Positions 1 to 9,423 of a stretch of 64,000 nt of DNA are shown one piece after another. Position 1 is the stretch's first letter. Each line of letters starts with the position of its first letter. A program made the translations under genes and the position numbers. Source of the stretch: Methanobacteriota archaeon (GTDB lineage: Bacteria; Myxococcota; UBA727; JABDBI01); assembly GCA_013288705.1 (NCBI GenBank), contig JABDBI010000001.1, positions 1 to 64,000 on the forward strand, given 5' to 3'. The notes beneath the pieces were generated by a model. That model was given only the letters and a program-made list of their open reading frames with translations, searched no databases and had not been told where the DNA came from.

Positions 1-2
1 TG

Positions 3-2657
3 CGCCACTTTGATGTGCAGCTCATCGGTGGCATGGTGCTGCATTCTGGCAAAATCTCTGAAATGAAAACAGGCGAAGGCAAAACGCTGGTCGCTACATT
101 GCCGACTGTTCTCAACGCGCTCACAGGCCTGGGCGTACACGTGGTCACAGTTAACGACTACCTGGCTTCTCGTGATGCTGAGTGGATGGGGCGTATCTAT
201 CGCTTTTTGGGTCTCAAAGTAGGCGTGGTAATTCCGCAAACAAGCGATCGGGCAAAGAAAGAAGCTTATGCCTGCGATATCACCTACGGGCAAAACAACG
301 AATTTGGTTTCGACTACCTGCGCGACAACATGAAGTTTTCGCTCGAGGACTACGTTCAGCGCGGCCACCATTTTGCCGTTGTCGATGAAGTAGACTCCAT
401 TCTGATCGACGAAGCGCGTACGCCGTTGATTATTTCTGGGCCGGCGGAAGAAAGCACCGACAAATACAAGATGGCCAATGCGGTGGTACCAAAACTTCGT
501 AAAGATGCAGATTACACCATCGATGAAAAATCCCGTGTCGTGACCATGACCGAACCTGGCATTGAGAAGGCAGAAAAACTTCTCGAAGTGGAAAATCTAT
601 ACGACCCCGTCAATATCGAGATCTTGCACCACTTGAATCAAGCGCTACGCGCCCACTCGCTTTATAAGCGCGATGTGGATTATGTGATCGAACGTGGCGA
701 AGTGATCATTGTCGATGAACACACTGGTCGCTTGATGCATGGTCGCCGTTGGTCAGATGGCCTTCACCAGGCAGTAGAAGCAAAAGAAAACGTGCGGGTG
801 CAAGCAGAAAACCACACGCTCGCGACCATTACGTTTCAGAATTACTTCCGTATGTACAAGAAGCTCTCGGGTATGACCGGTACCGCTGATACGGAAGCGG
901 AAGAGTTTGCCAAGATTTACGATCTGGATGTGATGGTCATTCCAACCAATCGCGCCATGGTGCGTAAGGATGAGCAAGACCAAGTCTATAAAACTGAACA
1001 GGAAAAAGTTGAAGCTATTTTGCAAGACATCGAGGAAAGCCACAAAAATGGGCAGCCTGTCCTTGTGGGAACGGTGTCTGTTGAAAAATCTGAAGTGCTT
1101 TCCAAGCGGCTCACCAAACTGGGGATTCCGCACAGTGTGCTCAATGCCAAGCAGCACCGCGATGAAGCCGGTATTGTTGCACAGGCCGGACGGTTGGGTG
1201 GAGTGACGATTGCCACCAACATGGCCGGTCGTGGTACCGATATTATTCTCGGTGGCGATCCAGAGTTTATGGCGCGAAGTGCCGTGGCCAAAGCGCTCCA
1301 TGAATCAGCTGAGCAAATTGCAGAGTTTGGCTTTTTAACTGGCCGCGCAAGCTTGATTAACATTGAGAAGTTGGCTCTACGCGACAAAGAAGACCCGAGA
1401 TTTCTCACCGAACCAGAAGAAACCAAAGAACAAGTCTATCAAAAGCGTAAAGCGTTTTACGAAAAAGCTGTTTCTCTCTACGCAGAGCATCTCAGCCAAT
1501 GCGAGCAAATCTGCGCGGCTGAAAAAGAGAAGGTGCTTGCAGCTGGTGGCCTTCGCATTGTTGGCACAGAGCGGCATGAGTCTCGACGTATCGATAACCA
1601 GCTGCGTGGGCGTTCTGGCCGCCAAGGTGACCCGGGTTCGAGTAGCTTTTATTTGTCGCTGCAAGATGACCTCATGCGCATCTTCGGCTCCGATCGTATG
1701 ATCGGACTGATGGAAAAGCTGGGCATGGAAGATGGCGAGCCCATCGAGCATCCCTGGGTGAGCAAATCGATTGCCAACGCACAAAAGCGCGTTGAGGGTT
1801 TTCACTTCGATAGCCGCAAGCAGCTCATTGAATACGATGACGTGATGAATCAGCAGCGTAACGCCATTTATACAGCGCGTCGCCAGGTGCTTGGTGGCGA
1901 GAATATTCGCAATTTGCTGTTTGATTTGGTGGAACAGGCAATTATTAGCTTGGTGTCTATTTCTGCACCAGAAAAGACTTCGCCCTCAGAATGGAAACTA
2001 ACGGCGCTGCAAGATGAGTTGCATAACCTGCTTGGCGTGCGGGTGCATTTGGAGAAATTTGTTGGTGATAGAAGCGATTTGATGGATTTGCTTTATCGCG
2101 AAGTCGAACGTTTTTATGCCGAAAAAGAAAAAGCGGTTGGGGTAGAGCTGCTCAGGCAGGTTGAGCGATTTATTTATTTGCAAACCATCGATCAGCGCTG
2201 GAAAGAGCACTTGCAGGCGATGGATCATTTGCGCGATGGGATTCATTTCCGTGGCTATGCGCAGAAAGATCCGAAGCAAGAATATAAGCGGGAAGGCTTT
2301 AACCTGTTTACTGCAATGACGTTTCAGATTCGTAACGAAGTGCTGGAGAAAGTATTTAAGGCGCAGATCCAGCAATCTTCGCGCGAGCGTGTGGAAAGTG
2401 ATTTGCATCGCTTGGAAGAGGCGAGACGACAAGAAGCAGAGCGTCTGCAAAAGCAGCAGGTGCTCGGCCATGGTCAGCTACCCAACGGCAATGGCAAGCC
2501 CGCTGCCGCTGCGCCGGCACCGTCGCTGCCCTTGGGCCGTCCGATGCCGATGGAGCAAGGCCGCGGCGAGCCCGACGCAGGGATGAATCGCCACCAGCGT
2601 CGCTTCATGAAGGCGCAAGAGCGTAAAGATAAGCGCCAAACAGGCAAGCATGTCTAG
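3..2657 (+). CDS. secA: Preprotein translocase ATPase SecA (5' partial)
   Basis: Motor of the Sec export pathway: hydrolyses ATP to push unfolded preproteins through SecYEG at the inner membrane. The frame is open from the first full codon at base 3, so roughly the first 75-80 residues lie outside the window and 884 residues are visible. Seen: RHFDVQ, Walker A TGEGKT, Walker [10 protein letters not shown], the preprotein cross-linking region, [10 protein letters not shown] and [15 protein letters not shown] in the second nucleotide-binding domain, then the helical scaffold (YDDVMNQQR). The tail is Ala/Pro-rich, then basic, and has no Cys, so the usual C-terminal zinc/SecB-binding motif is missing. 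The stop overlaps rsmA by 8 bases, implying coupled translation. Confidence 0.97.
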   Translation, partial: RHFDVQLIGGMVLHSGKISEMKTGEGKTLVATLPTVLNALTGLGVHVVTVNDYLASRDAEWMGRIYRFLGLKVGVVIPQTSDRAKKEAYACDITYGQNNEFGFDYLRDNMKFSLEDYVQRGHHFAVVDEVDSILIDEARTPLIISGPAEESTDKYKMANAVVPKLRKDADYTIDEKSRVVTMTEPGIEKAEKLLEVENLYDPVNIEILHHLNQALRAHSLYKRDVDYVIERGEVIIVDEHTGRLMHGRRWSDGLHQAVEAKENVRVQAENHTLATITFQNYFRMYKKLSGMTGTADTEAEEFAKIYDLDVMVIPTNRAMVRKDEQDQVYKTEQEKVEAILQDIEESHKNGQPVLVGTVSVEKSEVLSKRLTKLGIPHSVLNAKQHRDEAGIVAQAGRLGGVTIATNMAGRGTDIILGGDPEFMARSAVAKALHESAEQIAEFGFLTGRASLINIEKLALRDKEDPRFLTEPEETKEQVYQKRKAFYEKAVSLYAEHLSQCEQICAAEKEKVLAAGGLRIVGTERHESRRIDNQLRGRSGRQGDPGSSSFYLSLQDDLMRIFGSDRMIGLMEKLGMEDGEPIEHPWVSKSIANAQKRVEGFHFDSRKQLIEYDDVMNQQRNAIYTARRQVLGGENIRNLLFDLVEQAIISLVSISAPEKTSPSEWKLTALQDELHNLLGVRVHLEKFVGDRSDLMDLLYREVERFYAEKEKAVGVELLRQVERFIYLQTIDQRWKEHLQAMDHLRDGIHFRGYAQKDPKQEYKREGFNLFTAMTFQIRNEVLEKVFKAQIQQSSRERVESDLHRLEEARRQEAERLQKQQVLGHGQLPNGNGKPAAAAPAPSLPLGRPMPMEQGRGEPDAGMNRHQRRFMKAQERKDKRQTGKHV

Positions 2658-3468
2658 CGTCGAAAGCCCGAAAGACATTTTGCAGCGCAAAGGTTTGCGC
2701 CCGAAAAAGTCGTTCGGGCAAAACTTCTTAGTCGATGAAACCCATTTGCACGCGATCGCCAGACGCGTCAAAATGTTCTGCACAAAGAGCGACACCCCTG
2801 TCTTTGAAATCGGCGCGGGCCTCGGCGCCCTCACCGGAGCGCTGCGCAACGAACACCTCCTCGTACATGCCATCGAGCGCGACCGCGATCTCATCCCGCT
2901 TCTCCGAGAAAAATTCGGCCAAACCATCACCCTGCATGAAGCCAATGCCCTCACATTCGACTTCTCTCAAGTGGCCAGCGATTTCGTCCTATGCGGAAAC
3001 CTCCCCTACCATCTCACCAGCTCCATCCTATTCAACGCCCTCGACAACTATGAACACCTGTGCGGCGCCGTCTTCCTCGTACAGCAGGAAGTCGCTGATC
3101 GTATCCTTGCACCACCAAACAACAAAACTTACGGCCTTCTCTCTGTGCTCCTACAAGCACGATTTTCCGTAGAATATGTGCGCAACGTTCCCAAAGGTGC
3201 TTTTTGGCCGGTGCCCCAAGTTGATTCCACAGTTATCGCACTCGGACCAAAACCGCCCAGCGAGAGAGCGCAGGTCGACTGGCCATCTTTTGTAACGCTG
3301 GTCAAGAAAGCATTTTCGCAGCGACGAAAAACGCTGCGCAACACCTTGGCTTCTATTGCTGGTATTCGCGAGGTACTGGCAGCCGCCCAGATAGATGATG
3401 GATTACGTGCAGAGAATTTATCATGGCAGGATTTCGCGCGCCTTGCGCAGGAGCTTGCACGTGCCTGA
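2650..3468 (+). CDS. rsmA: 16S rRNA dimethyladenosine transferase RsmA (KsgA)
   Basis: SAM-dependent enzyme that dimethylates two adjacent adenosines in the 3'-terminal hairpin of 16S rRNA during late 30S assembly. Seen: [11 protein letters not shown] near residue 20, the SAM-binding [11 protein letters not shown], and the family's catalytic [11 protein letters not shown]; the length of 272 residues is normal. The ATG at 2650 overlaps the 3' end of secA by 8 bases, and its own stop is overlapped by the mutM start, so secA-rsmA-mutM form one tightly coupled run. Family assignment is certain from the motifs. Confidence 0.97.
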   Translation: MSSVESPKDILQRKGLRPKKSFGQNFLVDETHLHAIARRVKMFCTKSDTPVFEIGAGLGALTGALRNEHLLVHAIERDRDLIPLLREKFGQTITLHEANALTFDFSQVASDFVLCGNLPYHLTSSILFNALDNYEHLCGAVFLVQQEVADRILAPPNNKTYGLLSVLLQARFSVEYVRNVPKGAFWPVPQVDSTVIALGPKPPSERAQVDWPSFVTLVKKAFSQRRKTLRNTLASIAGIREVLAAAQIDDGLRAENLSWQDFARLAQELARA

Positions 3469-4288
3469 AGGACCCGAGGTCGAAACGATTCGCCGTACGC
3501 TTGAGCCGCAGCTCCTCGGGCGCTCCCTGCATGAGCCATGGACGAGCGGGCTCAAGCTGCGCAGCAATCAGAATGAAGGGGCACTCAAAGCGCTTGAGCA
3601 CAAACCGATCAAAGCACTCGGTCGTCGAGGCAAACTCATGTGGATAGACTTTGCTGGCGATATGAGTTTGCTCGTGCGACTCGGAATGACCGGGCGCCTA
3701 TATGTGAAAAATCGCGCTGAACCTACAGAATCACACACACATTTTAGAGCGCATTTAGATCGCGGGGAACTCGAGTTGCGCTTTGTGGATCCTCGACGCT
3801 TTGGCGATTTGCAGGTTGTCGATGCAGCAAGAAAGCAACATGAGATAAACCGAATTGGGCCAGATCCTCTGAGCTGGAAAGAAGAAGAGAAGTTAGCGCT
3901 TGTAGCACGCGTACGGGCAAGTGATCGCACTATCAAAGACATCTTGCTTGACCAATCTGTGCTCGCTGGTGTGGGTAATATTTATGCATCGGAAAGCTTA
4001 TTTGCTGCACGCATTCACCCACAAGCGCGCGGGTGCCAACTATCGAAGCCACGCATTGGCAAGCTGCTGGAACATACTGCAGCGGTGCTCGAGCTTGCGG
4101 TTCGCCACAACGGCACGACGTTTTCCAACTATGTGGATGGGGCGGGGAAAAAAGGCGATAATCTTAATTTCGTGAACGTATTTCAGCGTACGGGCGAGCC
4201 TTGCTATGTATGCCAAAAACCTATAAGACGTGCGGTGCAATCGGGGAGAAGTACCTTTTACTGTATGAAATGCCAGAAATGCACCTAA
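3461..4288 (+). CDS. mutM: Formamidopyrimidine-DNA glycosylase MutM (Fpg)
   Basis: Bifunctional base-excision repair enzyme that removes 8-oxoguanine and formamidopyrimidines and then nicks the abasic site. The GTG at 3461 is chosen over an in-frame ATG at 3395 because the enzyme needs Pro as residue 2 (catalytic nucleophile): the protein then begins (M)[11 protein letters not shown], with Pro2 and Glu3 in place. Further seen: GRRGKL with the catalytic Lys, the helix-two-turn-helix region (AGVGNIYASE), and a C-terminal zinc finger with CYVC and CMKC pairs plus the GRSTFYC arginine loop. 275 residues, full length. It overlaps rsmA by 8 bases and the next gene by 10. Confidence 0.97.
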   Translation: MPEGPEVETIRRTLEPQLLGRSLHEPWTSGLKLRSNQNEGALKALEHKPIKALGRRGKLMWIDFAGDMSLLVRLGMTGRLYVKNRAEPTESHTHFRAHLDRGELELRFVDPRRFGDLQVVDAARKQHEINRIGPDPLSWKEEEKLALVARVRASDRTIKDILLDQSVLAGVGNIYASESLFAARIHPQARGCQLSKPRIGKLLEHTAAVLELAVRHNGTTFSNYVDGAGKKGDNLNFVNVFQRTGEPCYVCQKPIRRAVQSGRSTFYCMKCQKCT

Positions 4289-5235
4289 CTCTGAAACATG
4301 GGTTCATCTTTCTCCCAGTATTCACGCTTATGCTTTGCTCTTCCTGCGAACCCTGTTCCAGCGGCAGTGATGCAGAAATCGCTCAGTGCCTGCGAACAAC
4401 ACCCAAAGAGGACATCCAACAAGACCAGGAAGTCAGAAGCTACCTATCTCGCCACAAGGTTTACATTTCGCTCACCACATCCCCCACGCGCATTTCTAAG
4501 ATTTTGCCCGTATTGCAGGCACTTGATACCGAATATGTAGAGAACATCTTTTTGGCCTTGCCGGATAGATATCGTAATTCTGAAAACTATGTGATTCCAG
4601 CCGAGCTGGACCAATTTCCTAAGCTCAAGATCCTTCGCACACCTACCGACCTAGGTCCGATCATGAAACTCTTGCCTGCTGTTCTTGCAGTGAAAAGTGA
4701 TCCTGATGCAATTGTGTTAACCGTCGATGATGACACCGGCTATCCTTTCGGCATGGTAGGGCAACTCATCAAAGCAACAATCAAACAGGGGGCCGCTTCA
4801 ACAACACTGGGAACCAACATCGACCTTTGGGGAATTGATCGCTATGGGCGATGGCCTGAGAAGATTCCTGCGCTTCCAGACTGCTACAGCGGCGCAGAGA
4901 TTTCATTTTGCGATGTCGTTCAAGGCTATGCGGCGGCTGCCTATAAAACGAGATGGATCGATGCGAAGCTCATGGTGCAGCTGGGCGAACTCGATATCAG
5001 CTGTAAGATGTCAGACGATCTTGTCATCAGCTTTGCGCTCGCGTTGCAACACATTCCAAGGGTGTCTGTCTTTAACAAATTTGCCTCTCACCCAATTGGA
5101 TTTTCCTATAATTCTGGTGCTGACGCGCTGCATTTAGGATCCGGTTCCCAGAGGACATCAAGCGCTTCAAGTACCAATGCACCGCGCTATCAGAAGTGCA
5201 TTGAAATTATGCACAATTGGACTATAAGCAATTGA
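4279..5235 (+). CDS. Exported GT-A glycosyltransferase-like lipoprotein, paralogue 1
   Basis: Unnamed protein of 318 residues, first of three tandem paralogues. ATG 4279 overlaps the mutM stop by 10 bases and gives a hydrophobic signal ending LCSSC, a plausible though imperfect lipobox. After it come a Cys-rich stretch and CLRTTPKED, then a GT-A-like core: ISLTTSPTRI, NIFLALPDRYR, FPKLKI, LGPIMKLLPA and a DxD-type acidic triad VDDDTGYP (Asp150-152). The SLTTSPTRI...VDDD arrangement resembles uncharacterised bacterial glycosyltransferases; that fold assignment is inference. Donor sugar and acceptor are unknown. An exported glycosyltransferase would lack cytosolic nucleotide-sugar, which makes the predicted location odd. 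Closest relative in the window is paralogue 3. Confidence 0.8.
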   Translation: MHLTLKHGFIFLPVFTLMLCSSCEPCSSGSDAEIAQCLRTTPKEDIQQDQEVRSYLSRHKVYISLTTSPTRISKILPVLQALDTEYVENIFLALPDRYRNSENYVIPAELDQFPKLKILRTPTDLGPIMKLLPAVLAVKSDPDAIVLTVDDDTGYPFGMVGQLIKATIKQGAASTTLGTNIDLWGIDRYGRWPEKIPALPDCYSGAEISFCDVVQGYAAAAYKTRWIDAKLMVQLGELDISCKMSDDLVISFALALQHIPRVSVFNKFASHPIGFSYNSGADALHLGSGSQRTSSASSTNAPRYQKCIEIMHNWTISN

Positions 5236-6168
5236 ATGCGTTCTATTGCTATTTCTATCATTTTATCTATGGGAACCGCCTGTCAGATTTGCACACTTCC
5301 AACAGTGGAAGAGACTTTGACATGCCTGCGTGAGCAGCCCAAAGAAGATGTGAAAGAAAAATATGCTGAAGCACGAAAACACATCGACAACCACAAAACG
5401 TATTTCTCTCTCACAACTTCGCCAAAAAGAATTAGAGACAAAGGGTTTCTGCTGGTATTAGAGACACTTCAGTCCGAATATATCGACAGTATTTTGCTTT
5501 TTCTGCCTGAAAAATACAAGGACCGTGAGCCCTATGTCATCCCTGATCAGGTCAGGAACTTCCCCAAACTTCAAATTATCCAGGAAGGCAAAGACTGGGG
5601 GCCAATTATGAAAATTTTGCCTGCACTTGAACGGTTTCAAAATGATCCTGACGCCATCATTATTGCTGTCGACGATGACACTGGCTACAGCGCGGGAATG
5701 GCGGGGCAACTCATAAAATCGGTGGCGATGCATGACACCGTAGTCGGTAACTTCGGACATAACCTGGGGCACTGGGGAGCGAGACAGCAATTTTGGCCAG
5801 ACCCATCGGAACGCACCTCAGCTTGCGAAAATGGCGAGGAAAATCTCTGCGATATTCTCGAAGGATTTGGTGGCGTCGCTTATAAGGCGAAGTTCTTTGA
5901 TGTGAACCGCTTGAAAGAGCTTTCACAATTGAGCCTCGCTTGCAAAACTTCTGATGATTATGTGATCCACCACGCCTTGGCAGAAAAAAATGTGCCACGC
6001 CGAAGGATCCAAAATACTTACATTCCAGGCGTACACCAATTTTACTTTGGATTTAAGTCAGACGCTCTTCACCAAGGAGCCGGCTATCGAGGTCACGCGT
6101 TCACAAACAAGCAAAGGTATCGAGCCTGCCAGCGGGATATCCAGAGAAAGAAGGATAGCGCGAAGTGA
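5236..6168 (+). CDS. Exported GT-A glycosyltransferase-like protein, paralogue 2
   Basis: 310 residues. The ATG follows directly on the stop of paralogue 1. The short hydrophobic N-terminus ends GTACQIC, so it is probably exported and perhaps lipidated at Cys16. It shares the paralogues' CLREQPKED block, FSLTTSPKRI, GPIMKILPA and the acidic triad VDDDTGYS (Asp146-148), followed by CDILEGFGGVAYKA and the late KTSDDYVIHHALA motif. It is clearly more divergent than paralogues 1 and 3 are from each other. The last bases form a GTGA overlap with paralogue 3. Function is inferred only from the GT-A-like motif order; no substrate can be proposed. Confidence 0.78.
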   Translation: MRSIAISIILSMGTACQICTLPTVEETLTCLREQPKEDVKEKYAEARKHIDNHKTYFSLTTSPKRIRDKGFLLVLETLQSEYIDSILLFLPEKYKDREPYVIPDQVRNFPKLQIIQEGKDWGPIMKILPALERFQNDPDAIIIAVDDDTGYSAGMAGQLIKSVAMHDTVVGNFGHNLGHWGARQQFWPDPSERTSACENGEENLCDILEGFGGVAYKAKFFDVNRLKELSQLSLACKTSDDYVIHHALAEKNVPRRRIQNTYIPGVHQFYFGFKSDALHQGAGYRGHAFTNKQRYRACQRDIQRKKDSAK

Positions 6169-7136
6169 AGACGCAATTCTTCTCTCTTTGTTTTTTAGCT
6201 TTGGTGCTGGTCACGTGTGCGTCCTGCGAGCCCTGTGCGGGCAATAGCGATGAAGATACAGTGCTGTGTCTTCGGGGACTTCCGAAAGAAGACATTTTGC
6301 AGGATCAAGCTATAAAGCAATACCTATCCAAGCATAGGGTTTATGTTTCTTTATCGACTTCACCGACTCGTATTTCTAAGCTTTTGCCCGTCTTACAAAC
6401 AGTGGATACAGAGTATGTGGAAAATATTCTACTAGCGCTGCCTCAGAGATACCGCAATAAAGAAGACGGACAGTATGTCATCCCACCGGAGATAGCGAAT
6501 TTCCCCAAACTTAAAATCATTCGCAGAGATCAAGACTTAGGTCCAATCATGAAGCTAATTCCTGCTGTTGAAGAAGTGAAAGCAAGTGATCCTGAGGCAA
6601 TTGTCATCACGATCGACGACGATACAGGGTATCCAGCCGGTGTCTTCGGTCAGCTTATCAAGGCAGCCATTAAGCAGGAGACAGTATCCGCCGCAATTGC
6701 AAGAAACCTAGATATATCGGGTTTGGATAGGTACCAACTGATGCCCTCCAAAACTCTGCTGTCCAAGCCGGAATGCTATAGCGGACATGAGATTTCATAT
6801 TGTGACCTAGTGTTTGGCTACGCAGGGGTCGCCTACAAAGCAAAATGGGTAAACACTGACTTACTCACGACACTATCAACCTTGGATCCGAGTTGCAGAA
6901 CATCTGATGATCTCGTCATCAGCTTTGGGCTGGCTTTGCAAAATATTCCGCGCGTGTCTGTGTCAAATCAATATACGCCTCTTCCAACTCAGTTCGCTTT
7001 TGGATTTAGAGCGGATGCATTGCAGCGAGGATCTGGATCACTGCAAGTGGCAAGTAATTCGGATGTCACGTCCTTGCGATATCGGACATGCGCAAAAATT
7101 ATGCATGAATGGGTTCAGAAAAATATCTTGTTTTAA
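6165..7136 (+). CDS. Exported GT-A glycosyltransferase-like lipoprotein, paralogue 3
   Basis: 323 residues, starting at a GTG that overlaps the stop of paralogue 2 by 4 bases. The signal peptide ends VTCASC, followed by EPC as in paralogue 1. Conserved blocks: CLRGLPKEDI, VYVSLSTSPTRIS, NILLALPQRYRN, LGPIMKLIPA, the IDDDTGYP triad (Asp151-153), CYSGHEISYCD and RTSDDLVISFGLALQNIPRVSV, the last nearly identical to paralogue 1. Cys residues around positions 200-215 and in the late CRTSDD segment are shared, which would suit disulphides outside the cytoplasm (inference). Same tandem operon; same uncertainty over substrate. Confidence 0.8.
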   Translation: MKTQFFSLCFLALVLVTCASCEPCAGNSDEDTVLCLRGLPKEDILQDQAIKQYLSKHRVYVSLSTSPTRISKLLPVLQTVDTEYVENILLALPQRYRNKEDGQYVIPPEIANFPKLKIIRRDQDLGPIMKLIPAVEEVKASDPEAIVITIDDDTGYPAGVFGQLIKAAIKQETVSAAIARNLDISGLDRYQLMPSKTLLSKPECYSGHEISYCDLVFGYAGVAYKAKWVNTDLLTTLSTLDPSCRTSDDLVISFGLALQNIPRVSVSNQYTPLPTQFAFGFRADALQRGSGSLQVASNSDVTSLRYRTCAKIMHEWVQKNILF

Positions 7137-7151
7137 TTGGAGAATTATTTC

Positions 7152-7715
7152 GTGAAAGTAGTTTTATTTATATTGATAGGCTTTGGAATTGTGCATCACG
7201 TAAATGCTCTGCCAGTTCGACCAGGCGCTGATTTTCTGAGACCCGGAACAATGTCGCTCGCCGGTGCAGTGAAGGCTCCACTCTCCTTCGACACGATGGG
7301 CCATACGTCTCTGGGTCTCGAGTTCACCCCGGAGTGGAGTTATTTTCCGCTGCGCGGTTTTGAATTTTCCATCGGATTATTGCTGGCTGGCGGCATTGCA
7401 GCAGAACCGATCGAATATCAACAATACGGGCCTTTGCGATGGGGCGCAAAATTTGGCACACGTTACTATTTTGACGTTGGTCAAATTTTCTTTCCCTTTG
7501 TTGGTGTGAGCTTCGGAGCAGACATCGTTAGTAATTTTGTTCAGAGCTTTCACTTTTGGGTAGAAATCCCCGCAGGGCTCCTCATAATGCTCAATGAACA
7601 TGTGGGCCTTCAGGTTGGCGCACCGTTAAAAATAAATGTAGTTCCCCCGCTGCGTCTCGGGGTCGGCCGATTTGAATGGACACCCGGCTATCTTGGCGTG
7701 CAAGCCTTTTTTTAA
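7152..7715 (+). CDS. Small outer-membrane beta-barrel protein A
   Basis: 187 residues. The GTG at 7152 is preferred over a TTG at 7137 because GGAG at 7139-7142 lies at normal spacing and the product then begins with a clean Sec signal (MKVVLFILIGFGIVHHVNA). The mature part alternates aromatic and small residues as in transmembrane beta-strands (LGLEFTPEWSYFP, KFGTRYYFDVGQIFFPFVGV) and ends with an aromatic terminal strand (YLGVQAFF), the usual outer-membrane assembly signal. It is a paralogue of the protein at 10404-10976: same strand order, the RWG...G.(R/N)YYFD motif, and VGxxxGxPLxI. Sits directly after the three glycosyltransferase-like genes. Confidence 0.7.
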   Translation: MKVVLFILIGFGIVHHVNALPVRPGADFLRPGTMSLAGAVKAPLSFDTMGHTSLGLEFTPEWSYFPLRGFEFSIGLLLAGGIAAEPIEYQQYGPLRWGAKFGTRYYFDVGQIFFPFVGVSFGADIVSNFVQSFHFWVEIPAGLLIMLNEHVGLQVGAPLKINVVPPLRLGVGRFEWTPGYLGVQAFF

Positions 7716-7733
7716 ATCGTGGGTATTGGCAAT

Positions 7734-8279
7734 ATGAATATTCGAACTCTTTTCTTTGTGCTCATCTCAACCATTGGTTGGGCAGAAAAAGCCTTGCCGG
7801 ATAGAGCACATGCAATATCTGTTGACGTCGCGGCTATTCCCTTTGGTGAGCTCAGCCTAATATATCAACACAAAACAATGCCATTCTTAAACTTGGTATT
7901 TCCTCTAGATATCCAATCTCTGTCCGTCTTTTTGCTGCCCCAAGAAGTCATCACCGTACAAAGAACCACGTTTGGTTTTGGTATTCTGCCTGACCTCACA
8001 GTGGCAAGCGGCATCGGGGTTAAGCTGCACTATTCCGGTTGGTATGTGGAGCCACTTCTTGGTCTTGGCTATGCGCGAATCGATTATCCATCTCGATATG
8101 GCACGCGGCATTTACTGATGATCAAACCTGCCTTGTTGCTTGGATATCACACGACATTTCCCTTCGGCATGTATCTCGATGTTGGGATTGGACTTGCGGG
8201 AAGAATCTTTATCCCCACTGCTGATGCGAACGCGCTTATTCAGCCAAATGGACGAATCGCGGTGGGCTATGCTTGGTAA
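7734..8279 (+). CDS. Predicted secreted beta-barrel-like protein B
   Basis: 181 residues from ATG 7734 (a GTG at 7719 is in frame but gives a poorer signal). Begins MNIRTLFFVLISTIGWAE, a signal peptide, with predicted cleavage around AHA at 31-33. The rest is rich in alternating hydrophobic strands (LNLVFPLDIQSLSVFLL, GWYVEPLLGLGYARI, GMYLDVGIGLAGRIFI) and ends in GRIAVGYAW, with a terminal aromatic as in outer-membrane barrels. It is not obviously similar to proteins A and C. Its stop is overlapped by 11 bases by the PLOD-like gene. Function unknown; presumed outer-membrane partner of the exported enzymes around it. Confidence 0.62.
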   Translation: MNIRTLFFVLISTIGWAEKALPDRAHAISVDVAAIPFGELSLIYQHKTMPFLNLVFPLDIQSLSVFLLPQEVITVQRTTFGFGILPDLTVASGIGVKLHYSGWYVEPLLGLGYARIDYPSRYGTRHLLMIKPALLLGYHTTFPFGMYLDVGIGLAGRIFIPTADANALIQPNGRIAVGYAW

Positions 8280-9423
8280 TCTTTTAGCCTGTTGTCTAGC
8301 AATCCTTTGCACCGGTATGAGTTGCTTCTCGATGCCGCAGGAGTGTCGCGGACCGGGAAAGACGCGCACCGTCGATCTTCATGCGGGAGATCCAAATAGT
8401 GAACTCGCGGTCGTCAGCATTGATACAACACCTGGCCCAGCGTCACAAATGTATGAAGCAACTCTCAATCATTTTGGCTATGAACATTACTTGCTGGGTT
8501 CAACAAAGGAAAAACCACAGCCACCGTCGAACGGTGTATTTAGATTGGCATTCTGGCACTACCGGTACCAAAGATATTTGGAGACTGTTCAACAAATTGC
8601 CAAAACGAATCCGCGAAAAATCATTATCCTGTCGGATGCCAATGATGTTCTCTTTGCTGCTCCACCAGCAGAACTGATCCAGAAATTCAAACAGACGGGC
8701 AAAGAGATAATTTTGACTGGCCATATGAGCTGCTGCAACGTTCGCCTCTACGAATATGTCAGGGAAGAGGCTAAGAGTTTACATTTTGAAGAAAGTGACC
8801 TTTTTAGCACAGACCCCAAAATCAAAGATTCAATTGGTCTCTTGCAATTTCTTCTCGCGGTACAAGGAAGAAAATATGGCGATAGCGATGGGCCTCTCTA
8901 TCTTTGGACTCCCGCTGCGCAGCGCGAGATGAAACTCATTAAGGCGATCCCCATGGTGACAAAATACCGCTACGTCAATGCAGGCGGAGTTATGGGATAT
9001 GCCAACAGTTTGGCAAAGGCAATGACTGAGCTTAACATGCAGCCCTTCGATGACGATGAGGAACAATGGACACTCTGGTACGCCGGAGCAAATGGCGGTT
9101 ATCATTCTCAAAGGGCCTTGCTCGACTATCAAAGAGACATGTTCGCACTTGTCGATGACTTCGTTGAAGGTGAAACCGATAAACTCCGTGTACTCTTTGA
9201 TGATCAACCAGAATTACCCACAGGGAAATTTTTCAACTTTACGCTTGATGCACAAAAGAACCGGTGGAAAACAGAATTTGGAACCTACCCGGTAATTTTC
9301 CATTGTGCTGGCTGCAACGTGTCTTCAGAAAAAATGCGCATATTTCATGAACGCATCTTACGTGTCATGGATGCTCAGAGTTTTCTTTCACCTGCGCTCT
9401 TTCAATATGTTGGAAAATGCTAG
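8269..9423 (+). CDS. Exported PLOD/collagen-type glycosyltransferase domain protein
   Basis: 384 residues from ATG 8269, overlapping the preceding gene by 11 bases. Hydrophobic, Cys-containing N-terminus (LLACCLAILCTGMSC) suggests export and possible lipidation. The mature protein reproduces, in order, the landmarks of the glycosyltransferase domain of animal procollagen lysyl hydroxylases (PLOD): LSDANDVLF (Asp123, Asp126), a PPAELIQKFKQTG helix, YVNAGGVMGYA, the acidic FDDDEEQWTLWY block (Asp261-263), LLDYQRDMF and a final VIFHCAGCN matching the metal-binding VVHGNG. No lysyl hydroxylase domain is attached. Established: in PLOD this domain transfers glucose or galactose to hydroxylysine-linked sites. 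The acceptor here is unknown. Ends flush with the convergent gene at 9424. Confidence 0.75.
   Translation: MLGNLLACCLAILCTGMSCFSMPQECRGPGKTRTVDLHAGDPNSELAVVSIDTTPGPASQMYEATLNHFGYEHYLLGSTKEKPQPPSNGVFRLAFWHYRYQRYLETVQQIAKTNPRKIIILSDANDVLFAAPPAELIQKFKQTGKEIILTGHMSCCNVRLYEYVREEAKSLHFEESDLFSTDPKIKDSIGLLQFLLAVQGRKYGDSDGPLYLWTPAAQREMKLIKAIPMVTKYRYVNAGGVMGYANSLAKAMTELNMQPFDDDEEQWTLWYAGANGGYHSQRALLDYQRDMFALVDDFVEGETDKLRVLFDDQPELPTGKFFNFTLDAQKNRWKTEFGTYPVIFHCAGCNVSSEKMRIFHERILRVMDAQSFLSPALFQYVGKC

Noticed and set aside
8140-8268. Longer start for the PLOD-like protein
   Set aside because: Those 43 codons lie inside the preceding gene and would bury the signal peptide.
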